NCBI GenBank assembly: GCA_036346255.1
Contig: CM070634.1
Location: forward strand, 82,153,020 to 82,217,019
Reading direction: 5' to 3'
Source: Ampelocalamus luodianensis
Taxonomy: Eukaryota; Streptophyta; Magnoliopsida; Poales; Poaceae
DNA: 64,000 bases
The position numbers and the translations under genes were made by a program. The first letter of the stretch is position 1, and the number at the start of each line of letters is the position of its first letter. Below are positions 54,657-64,000 of this stretch, piece by piece. The notes beneath the pieces are model-generated. The model was given only the letters and a program-made list of their open reading frames with translations. It was not told where the DNA came from and searched no databases.

Positions 54657-57600
54657 TTGAACTCCCTTACTGAAGAGTTTCTTTTGACCTCCTTTATTTC
54701 TCAAAATCTCCTCCGACCACCTGTTCATCGACCAAAAACCCACACAATGCCAGATTCGATCACCAAATGGCTGGTTTCTGATTTGAGCACGAAGAAGCTC
54801 AAGGCTCTAGAGGAGGTCGAGATGCTTCCTGATAAAAATATGATCCAGTGGAGGTCAGTGGCTGGGCAGCATTTTCCTAGTAACGAAGAGGGAGAAATCC
54901 CCCTCTTTCTCGCCTACGTCGAGTGCGAGCTCAGGTTTCTAACTCACAAATTCATTTCCAAAGTCCTTGAACATTACGAGGTTGAATTGGTGAACCTGGC
55001 CCCGAGCTCGATCACCAACCTCAGCATCTTCGTTTATCTTTGTGAAGCATACCTGGGGATTAGACCAAATCTTAAGATCTTCAAGTATTTTTACAAGATG
55101 GCGAGGCTGGGGAAATCGGCGACTGGAACTTGAGAGTGCTCTCTGCGCCTCCACGACGGGAAGGACGACGAGTACGTCCGGATGTGCCCGATGTCATCGT
55201 GGTCGTCATGGAAGAAGGGCTGGTTCTACAAGATGGTCACGAAGGAGGACGACTTCTACTTCGTTGGGAAGATGGCGAGCAAAAATCTCAACTGGCGGTC
55301 GACCGTGGAGAAGGAGGGACGGGTTAGAAGGTGTTGAAGAATCTAGACCCGCCATTATGTGTTAATGGAGTATTTTGGTGATTAATGACAAATCCATTTG
55401 TGAGACTAACACTTCTATTATAATGTCTATTGTTTAGTCTCAGTTGGATATAAAGGTGAAAAACAAAGATGTATGTATTAATGATAAATCTATTTATGAG
55501 ACTAACACATCTATTATTATACCTTGTTCAGTTTCAGCTTGGATATAAAAATAAAAATCCAAACAGGCATGCATTCATAATGATAAATCTTTTTATGAGA
55601 CTAACTCTTCTATTGCTATACTTATGTTTAGTTTCAGTTGGATTTAAAGATCAAAGAGGTATGCATTCAACTTCATATTCTTATATATTGTTGTATTCAT
55701 CGGATCCAAAATATAGGCTGAACTTCATCACAAGTCTAACTTGAATATGTGCATATGTTCCTATTATAAATTTGTGTATGCACACATTTAGGGAGAGTTC
55801 ATTCTATATTTTATGGTTTCATTAGTATTGATCCCTATTCCTCTTTCAATATATATTAGGGATCTCTACTTTGAAACATATCTTTTGAGTATATAAAACT
55901 TATGTAGTTCATATATACTCATATTGCTTTATATTTAATTATTTGCAATTGTGCTATGGGACTAATGTGTGTGCTAAGATGTTTTCAAGGCTTAGTTCCG
56001 GAGTTTGAATGGTGACATGAAAAGGAAATGCAAAGGTGATAAAAGATCAACATAGCTCAAGACAAAGGAGTCATGCATTGCATTTCGAAAAGCTTCTAGA
56101 AGAACTTCAGTGAAAATCGGTATGACCGCATTTGGTAAGCGGTACTACCGCACACGGATTCCAGAGAGCTTGTTTTTGGTCTTCTATTTTTCTCAACAGT
56201 TTCGGTAGTACCAGCATGTACTTCGCGAAACTACCGCTCAACAGTAGTTCCGAGTTCCTTGGTGGAACTACTGGTGAACATTCGGACCGTCCGAACGTTC
56301 TGCCAATCGTGTGGTCAAGAGACGTGGTCCGAACATTCAAATGAATATGATCCGTCCATGTGGCCAGTCCGATCGGGTGAGCTGGTTTGGTCGTTTCTGT
56401 GTTAGCGGTTGTACCGGCATTCCTTGAGCGGAACTACCGCACACCGGTTGTACCGAACCTTTGTAGCGGTACGTGTTTTCTAGAGAGGCATTTGTTGCTC
56501 TTTTGGAAGAGCGGTATTACCGCTGTTGTTTGAACAGAACTACCGCACACCGGAAGTTTCAATTCTTTGTGCGGTACGTATTTTCCAGAAAGACACCTTT
56601 TGCTCTCTTAAAAGTGCGGTAGCACCGGTGTTGTCTTTGCGGAACTACCGGAGAGCGGAACTACCGCATGATCAATGGCGGTAGTACCGCACCTGTCAGA
56701 AATGGACTTTTTAGAAGCATTTTTATGCAGGTATATCTTGGTAATTAATATTAATCATTATGGGACTAACATTTTCCATGAGTTGGATGAATAGGTTATG
56801 TTCCAGGGTGATGAAGACTTTGAATGGCATCATGTGTTGATAGAGGTCAAGTAAAGGATACATCATGGGTTGATGCATATTAAGACAATGACTCGGACTT
56901 GAAGTGAAGATGTGCGTCATCAAGCTTCAAGAAGATGCTCAAGGCAAAGGTATGACTAGCTAGGGCTAAGGATGTATTCCTAGTCTTTTACCAGTCTTGG
57001 TGTTTGGTTGAAAGACCAGATTACTAGTATAGGTTGTCGTACTATTAAGAGGTTTCTTGCCTAGTAGCTTGAGTCTCATCATATGTTGATAACTCAATCT
57101 CACTTGCTTTAGCTCACCGTAGCATGATGCTATTATTTGTGAATATGTTTTGCAAATAGTCGAGGCTCATGTGTCTAATCCTTGTAGCATGTGACTATAC
57201 TTTGCAAATGTGTTTTGCAAATAGTTGAAGTCCATGTTCCTACTCCTTATGGCATGATCTAAATTTGCAAATGTGTTTTGCAAATTGTTGGGATTCATGT
57301 GTATTCCCTTGACATGATCTAAGATTGATTGTTGCTATTTCCTTGGACTTAGACCATGGTTGTGACTCTCTGAAGTTATTGTACTTTTTGCATTGGTCTA
57401 ATTTGTTTGAGATCATGCAATCAGGTGGGTTGTTTAGCCCTCTGAATAAGCTTTTAATAGAGTCCAAGATCACTCAATTTCGACATCGGAGTCAAAAGTT
57501 ATGACCTTTTTACCGAATATCGTCTGTGCTAAAAAATGGCCTGCGGAACTATCGCCCTTGTAAGAGAGGTACTATCGAAGAAAGGTAGTATCGCGGTTTT

Positions 57601-60600
57601 CACTACGGTAGTACCGCACCAAGTCTGTAACGGCTAGTTTTTAGGCTGTTTCGTCTCCAACAGCTAGTTTTTGTTGTGGGGGCTATAAATACCCCCTTGG
57701 CCGGTTGAGAGACAATCTTTGGCACTCCATTTCACTCTTTTGAGCTAGTGTGAGCCTCTCCTCTCAATTGTGCATGTGTTGCACTTTGTGAGCAAGAAGA
57801 GATGTCTCTAGTTGCATGTGTTGCATCTAGAGTTGGATTTCGTATCCATTTGAGCTTGTGCATTCGTTGCATGTGGTGAGAGTCAAGCAAGGGGCTTGAC
57901 TTATTACTCTTGGAGTTTGCCGACTCCTAGACGGCGTGGAGGCGTCGTGTCCGGTGATCTCTTCAAAGAAGATTGTGAAGAGGCCCGACATGTTGTGAAG
58001 GTTGGAGCTCACCTACCCGGAGCGGGAAAGAGCTACCACTAGTGGATTGGAGGTGTTTGGCTTAATTTGTGGAGCCGATCCAATTGGTTTGGGCTTACCT
58101 CAACGTGGATTAGGGGAGACCGGCAAGTCTCCGAACACCACGGTAAAACTTTATTGTGTCATTGTGGTTTGTTCTCTTGCGATTTACTTTGTACTATTTA
58201 CATTCCTATAATTAAATTACTTAGATGTCTTTATATGTTTGCTATCATTGACAATAGACTTATATTGTTGGTGCACTTAGTAAAGACTAGTTGATTTAAG
58301 CTTTAATTATGCACAACCAAATTGATTTATAATTCCGCATAAAACTCGATTTTAGCCAAAAGATTTTAAAATCGCCTATTCACCCCCCTCTAGTCGGCCT
58401 CCTCGATCTTATAGGTATGTCGAGGCTATCCAAGACATCAGCGTCAAGGGATTGACCGCTTGGCACATGGTGAGGGACTTCTCCATGCGCCGGATAAGTC
58501 CCTTGAGGCTCCGATTGTGTCCCCTTCTCTTCTTCATTAGTCGTGACGAATCGACCAAGGACTCCAGGGAAGGTGAGTTTTGTAAACTTCCGACCTGTTT
58601 TGGTTTATTTCGTTGGTTGTTTTATAACCTTGAAATCTCTTTATTCTATTGAAGCCCTTTCTTCTAACAAACTCAGAGAGCGGATCAAAATGATCTACTT
58701 TGGGGAGCCTGGTACCAAGGCTGCTTTCCCCAATATTTTGGCTGTAGTCTCTGCAGAAGAGATAATCGAGAGACTCAAGGCAAGAAACAACTTTTTCCTC
58801 ATCTTTTATGTATTCTTCGATCAGTATATGACTATGTTTATATATGCAGGCGATCAGGTTGAGGATAAAGAAGTCCGATGAGGGCTCTACTTCAACTGCC
58901 ATTTTGACCAAGTTCTGCTTCGCGACCACACCAGAGGATGGTCTTCCGGAGGTAGAAAGAACATTGGTATAGGAGTATACTTTTTTAGATGAAAAAAGTT
59001 TCTTCACCTAATTAAATTTGATTTATGATTTAGGTGGGAGAGAAAGAGAACCCGCAGCCCGAAGCTGCGGAGGTCGTAGGCCCCATAATGGTCGTTTATG
59101 AACTGATAGTTGCTACCGACACAACTGTGTTGGAGGTTGACGAATCCACTTCCTCCGACCAGATGGTCAAAAGTCTTGCACTCGACAAGCTAGTCGAGGA
59201 TATTTCTTCTAACATCCGGTTGATGGATGTGTGGGGTCTTAACAACCCTACCATTTCAGAACCGGTGAAATCGGTAGAAAAGAAGAGAAAGGCAAGTGTC
59301 ATGGACTTTGCTCCGGGATGCTTCAAAGTTAAGACCAAGAAGGTGACCAGGTACGTATATATGAAAAAAAGACTTATGTAAATACATACCCTTGATGTTT
59401 ATGATGCTCTTGAATCTTGATTTCCTTTTTTTCTATTTTCATAGATCATTTGGTGTTTCAGTCGTAGTCGATCAGAGCACCCCTCATGGGGAAACTCTTG
59501 AGGTGGAAGTGGTCGTGCAAGCTCCAGAGTAGGTGGCCGCGCTAGCGCTTGCTCAGGAACCTGTAGCGGTTCCGGCTCCGCCTATGAAGGTGGAGGTTCC
59601 TGAGGGGTCCCAGCAGGTTTCAACCACTACTAGGAAGTCTTCTGAAGCTGCCAACTTCCCCTATTGTCCTCGATTTATCAACAATAAAGAACTTGATGAG
59701 GCCTGGGGGAGGATATCGTACCATCAAGCGGAGACGGGCCCTGATACCATTTTCGCCGAATACAACGACGTGGCGATCTAGGTATGCTTCCACGACCACA
59801 TTTATAGCTTTTTCCTTAAGTTTATCAAAAACTTAATGAAGTTTGCTATTTTTGTAGCATATAGTGGAGAACTTCGCTGTGGTCGATGGACTGGCCTAGC
59901 GAATAAAAATCTTGGAGAAGAAAAACTCTGAACTAGAAAGTAAGTACTTTCTTCTTGACTCCTCTCCTTCCTCTTTTGTCTTGTCCCTCTTTGGCTAATT
60001 AACTTCTCCCTTTATCACATTTGATAGATTTGGAAAAAAAATTAAAAAAGAGGTGATGGCTAAGGAAGCCACAATAACCAAGCTTGAAGAGGAATGCTAA
60101 GCTAAAGACGGTCGATCGAATACCTGACGACCACGCATAAGGAAGTCATTGAGACTTTCGAGAAAAAGAGTCAAGGTAACCGGTCGTAAACTCGACTAGT
60201 GTACTTTCTTTTCTGATTATATGTATTTACGCTTGGTATTCTTGTGCGGAGCAAGCACAAAAAATAAAAAGAGCTGAGAAAGCTCTTGAGTTCGAGTGAG
60301 GCCAGGGAGCGAAACTTGAGCGGAGTCTTAAAGACAAAGTCAATGCTCTTAACAAGATGCTCTTCGACATGGAGTTGGGAACGCAATTGCCAAACTTAGG
60401 TGATTCCGTAGAGAAGATAAACTTCCTCGGCCAGCAACTCAAAAACCTCAAGAGTTTACTCAAAACTACTCGAGAGAACCACGCGTAGACAATGAGAGAA
60501 GTTGTCACGAACGGAGTAAGCTTTACTTTAACAAAGCTCAAAGCTTCCAACCCCTCCATTCATCTCTAGGCCATTGAAGAAGACTTCAACTGTTCGGGTG

Positions 60601-60713
60601 AAGAAGCGACCAAGCTACTCGAGGAAGCAAAGCCTCTTGAAAACAAGGTCGCAGAGGAAATGGAGGTTGTGTCTCCATCTCGCAGTGACCAGTCTGGTGG
60701 CCCCGAGAAGTAG
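54657..60713 (+). pseudogene. 'Putative gypsy type transposon' protein (PF04195-like), split by solo LTR
   Basis: The first part (54657-55334) has AYVECELRFLTHKFISKVLE followed by HYEVELVNLAPSSITNLSIF and LCEAYLGIRPNLKIFKYFY, the signature of the plant transposon domain PF04195 (Transposase_28). After a frame change near 55130 comes KKGWFYKM. A solo LTR (55335-58413) interrupts it; removing the LTR and one 5-bp target copy leaves the frame open across the junction. Exons then alternate with small introns: GTGAGT at 58572 to AG at 58653, others ending near 58850 and 59033, and one near 59350-59443. The middle is acidic (ENPQPEAAEVVGPIM) and the end is coiled-coil-like (about 60250-60480), closing with EEDFNCSGEEATKLLEEAKP and a stop at 60711. 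Several stops (for example at 59530 and 59779) break it. Such proteins occur in grass retroelements; their molecular role is not known to me. Confidence 0.75.
55335..58413 (+). mobile_element. Solo Sirevirus-type LTR, 3079 bp
   Basis: Begins TGAAGAATCTAGACCCGCCA, like the LTR that starts at 1022 on the minus strand, and ends CCTCTAGTCGGCCTCCTCGA plus TCTTATA. Flanks are GGTGT (55330-55334) and GGTAT (58414-58418), a target duplication with one mutation. It contains a cluster of palindromes of the GCGGTACTACCGC type (56140-56700 and 57550-57620) and a TATA box CTATAAATACC at 57683. No internal region remains, so it is a solo LTR. It shares 56900-57130 with 301-540 in inverted orientation. The last bases deviate from the usual CA terminus. 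Confidence 0.82.
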
Positions 60714-60819
60714 GTTAATGTAAATTTAGGATTGTACATGAAAATGTAAAGATTTACCTTTTAACATCAATAAAGTCTGTGTTTTTATCCTCTTAATTTT
60801 GCTAAGTGCTCATATATCT

Positions 60820-63800
60820 TGTCGGACCCGGGAGTAACACCCCTAAATCCTTTGTGTATTTCTGAACTAGTTCCATAATCAGTAGCTAGTTCACACAGTA
60901 AACAAATATGGTAACATCCATAATTCGCATAACTTTATTAATAAACAGAGTTGATTACAAGAAAGGTTTACGAGCCAACAGTAAAGAACACAGCGGAAGG
61001 CGAAGAAGTAGTAGAGTCTAGCTGATCTGCCATAGGCAATCGACTGGGGTAGCAGCCTAGTCGTCGAGATCCACACCGGTAGCAAAGTCCTTCTCCTCTG
61101 AAATGTGTTTGCATAAAGAAAGTATGAACACAACTACCGTGCTCGCGCGTTACACCCAATAACAGAGTTAATGCATGCATAGTTGTTATCAGAAGAAGGC
61201 TTATAAGGTTATTTGGGCAAAAACAACATTTAACATTAAATACAATACTAAGTTTAAAAGCTCAAGTTTTATAATATCTAAAATTGAGTTTTAACTGAAA
61301 TAATAAAGCTAGTGTAGGCACCAATCAAACACTAACTTAAACACGGGCACCAACCTGGGGCTTCAACCCATAACTTTTCTCATGGACACCCATCCATGTC
61401 ATAAGCTATTTTTACAAAATATTTTGAAAATGAAAACAAAGTCTAACTTTGAGTGGCTTTGCTCATCATGTCCATGACAGTGGACACGACTGTTCGAATA
61501 GTTTTACAATCTGTAGAGGTTGTACAACTTTACCCACAAGACATGAATTCTCTAGTTTGTTTGGTATCCGTCGATACCATCACTCACTACCTTAGGTAAG
61601 CAGTCTAGAGCGCGTGTCAAGGCCTTTACAATGCGTCATCCCACCGTAGTCCCGCCTCGCTAAGGATTCACCACCTTTGGACTAACCATCCGCCGAGTTC
61701 AGGCCCCCTCTTGCGCTAGGTGGGAATACATAAAAGTATGTCATACAGACACCCACGCAACCGGATGGCATGACCACGGTGAAACGTTGCAAATTAGTTA
61801 GCAAGATACGGCTCGAAGACCGGTCCTTAACTGACTTAGGCGTCTTTCAAAATAACCCCTGGGCCTCAACCCTACCCGGATTGAGCCCGTACATAAACCT
61901 GCACCCACCTTCTATCCATTTCGCCCAAGTCCAAACTAGTCTTTTATTTTATTTTATTTTTCAAATCATTTTCAAACTTCCATGTCACACCAATGCTATG
62001 GATACAATTTTAAACAACATTTGACTTTTGGCTGAAAATTCCCAAATCAAATATTTTGGTCTAAGCACGGCTAAGCATAATTTTTTCAAAGTGTTCTAGT
62101 TCATACTATTGCATAAACTAGATTTTCATCTAAGGTGTTAAGGTATATTTGAATCAATGTCAAAATTGCCAGTACAAAGGATCCTGGCATAACTATGATT
62201 TAAAACAGGTATTTAAATTAAATTGAATAGAAATAAGCATGCAATAGTAATTTAAAACAGAACTTAAATAATTTGAAATATTGGGATCAATATGGTCAAA
62301 GGTATAACTTGCCTTGCTCAATTAGCTGCTCTCAAACGGTGTCAAAATCTGACTCTCTGAAGTCGTTGAAATCTATATGCGAAAATAAGCCAAATTCAAA
62401 TAAGATTTAAATGAACTTCAAATTAAATAATTTTAGTTTAGTTAGCTATATATTGAATTTATAAGAATTTAGAAATTTGAATTGACAAAATCGGAGTTCG
62501 TACGAAGGAGAACGAACCCCAGGAAGTTTACAATCACATGAAATGAAGGAATTAGGGTTTTTCACAATTATTGGATTTATTTTCCTAAAGGAAAAACGAA
62601 ATTATGACGTCAGCCCTCCGAAAATTCGGAATTGAAAGGAATAAAACAAAATCCTGACATGCAGGCCCTACTTGTAAGTGGCTCGGTCCACATGAACTAG
62701 GTCCACAGGGTTTTGGCTCTGGAGGGCCGGTTTGGGTGGCATGCACACGCTGACGTGGATCCACGTGGCGCTGACTGGCATTTTAGGGCCTACGTGGCGC
62801 TTGCGTGGAGGTGATGTGGTGAGGCCAGGTCGGCATAGGCGACGCTGGTTTTGGGACCGATGGTCACCGGCGATGCGCGGCACGACGGTGATCGGTGAGG
62901 ACACCAGTAGATAGATGAGAGTACGGGGAATATGGTGCGCTCAGCCTGGTGACGAGAGGAGGACGGAGGCGGCCGGCGGTGAGGAGAAAGCGGTGGCGCG
63001 GCTCGGTCTCCGGTGGAGGTGGCGTTCCGGTGGCTCTCGAGGCGAGCGGTTGTGCGCACGGGGTAGCCCAAGTGACGGCGATCTCGACGGTGGTGGAGGC
63101 GAGGTCGTGGCGCCGACGGTGACGGCGCTAAAGGCGGCGGGGCGCTTGCGGCCGACGGCGACCAAAACTCCAATTCCGACGAGATGGGCGCGAGAGAGGA
63201 GTGAGTGAGGGGGAGAGATTGAGTGAGAGGAGAGCTCCCCCGTGCTTCCTTTTATAGGGGCTGATAGGCATTGGGGTGGCGTGGAGGCGTGGAGATCATG
63301 GCGGCGGTTGCGGAGCTCGCACGGACCAGCACGGAGAAAAAGGGGGAAAGAAGGTGGGGGTTGAGCCGGAGGTGGCGCGGGGTCGTGCGCACGCACGCGC
63401 AAATCTCACGAGCGGTTGAGGGGCGGCCGTTGGCGAGCTTGCGCGCACAGCAATGGCGGTGGCACTGAGTTGGTCGCGTGGGGAAGACAGCGACGGAGAA
63501 GAAGGGCGCGGGCCCAAATGGCGGTGAGAGAAAAGAAAAGAAAAGAAAGGAAAGGGGGCGGCCGTTCGATTCAAATCAAACAATCCATAACGCGGTGACA
63601 TTCCGATCGCTCCGAACGGGCAACGTGATCGGGCCATCCATTTTAGATCGGACGGTCCACATCGCTGGGACGTTCGGACCATTCAGAAGCGCCGTCAATA
63701 TCGACCGTTGATCTTTGATCCAATAGGCGAAATTGGTTGGAGTGCGAGCGCACGGAGGATTGGGCTGAGCGAGCCGCACGCGTGCTCAAAAGAGTTGGGC

Positions 63801-64000
63801 TGCAGCAGATTTGGCCCAAGAGGCTTTTTAGGATTTAAATTTATTTGTTAATTTAAATAATCTGATTAATTCAAAAAGGCTTAAGAAAATAGCAAATAAA
63901 ATCCAAAAATTCTAGAAAATTCATATAAATTCCTAGAGTTATTTTGGACTTAGATAAAATACTTCCAACTTAAAATTGATAATAGTTTTTGCACATAATT
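60820..64000 (-). mobile_element. Ty3/gypsy-type LTR, minus strand, cut by window edge
   Basis: On the plus strand it starts TGTCGGACCCGGGAGTAACA, the reverse complement of an LTR 3' end like that at 6651 and 15063. It has the family's layout in reverse, with A+T-rich parts and a G+C-rich island (62640-63780). The last bases, TCCAACTTAAAATTGATAAT, mirror AGCCAACTTTAAGTTGGAAA at about 11725 in the solo LTR, so only a few hundred bases are missing. Open frames in the G+C-rich island are not taken as genes. Confidence 0.82.

Noticed and set aside
62915..63468. Gly/Arg-rich frames near the right edge
   Set aside because: They lie in the G+C-rich island of the minus-strand gypsy LTR; open in several frames for composition reasons.

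Overview
The window is plant nuclear DNA, almost certainly from a grass (Poaceae). Reasons: one GC-rich-first-exon nuclear gene with GT-AG introns, Sirevirus-type Ty1/copia and Ty3/gypsy LTR retrotransposons with initiator-tRNA-Met primer sites, a Stowaway-like MITE with TA target duplications, a tRNA-derived SINE and Mutator-like and hAT DNA transposons. Species cannot be named from sequence alone. About nine tenths of the window is transposon-derived.

Layout. 1-3441: edge of a minus-strand Sirevirus LTR carrying an array of covarying stem-loops, then a plus-strand copia-like LTR end. 3442-8993: a Ty3/gypsy-type LTR (TGTAACATC... ends) with primer site and a broken gag region, ending in an inverted copy of part of its own gag. 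About 9000-18100: a Mutator-like element (MULE) with three genes: a transposase (minus, 9869-16179), a 98-residue GRF-type zinc-finger protein (minus, 9142-9544, intact) and a divergent GRF-type gene (plus, 17043-18072, broken). A solo gypsy LTR (11457-15063, target duplication TGATG) splits the transposase. Minisatellites of 25 and 31 bp lie upstream of the MULE genes.

19087-25263: the only convincing host gene, four exons, 422 codons, a plastid-type alpha/beta-hydrolase-fold protein whose oxyanion, nucleophile and histidine positions all look non-catalytic. A Stowaway MITE and an LTR remnant sit in its introns.

26528-41162: a minus-strand gypsy LTR interrupted by a nearly complete, degenerate Sirevirus (28344-39973, minus, target duplication AAAAG, two ~1.9 kb LTRs). 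41163-51990: DNA transposon and gene debris: a 902-bp hAT deletion derivative with an exact 8-bp target duplication, a C2H2 fragment, a bHLH transcription-factor pseudogene (minus, 48640-49966) and a SINE with a 14-bp target duplication. 51991-60713: a gypsy-like LTR remnant, a copia RNase H fragment and a 'putative gypsy type transposon' (PF04195-like) multi-exon pseudogene split by a solo Sirevirus LTR. 60820-64000: a fourth gypsy-family LTR, minus strand, running off the window.

The insertions give a relative order: MULE before the solo gypsy LTR; gypsy LTR before the Sirevirus; PF04195-type element before the solo Sirevirus LTR. No rRNA, tRNA gene or CRISPR array was seen.
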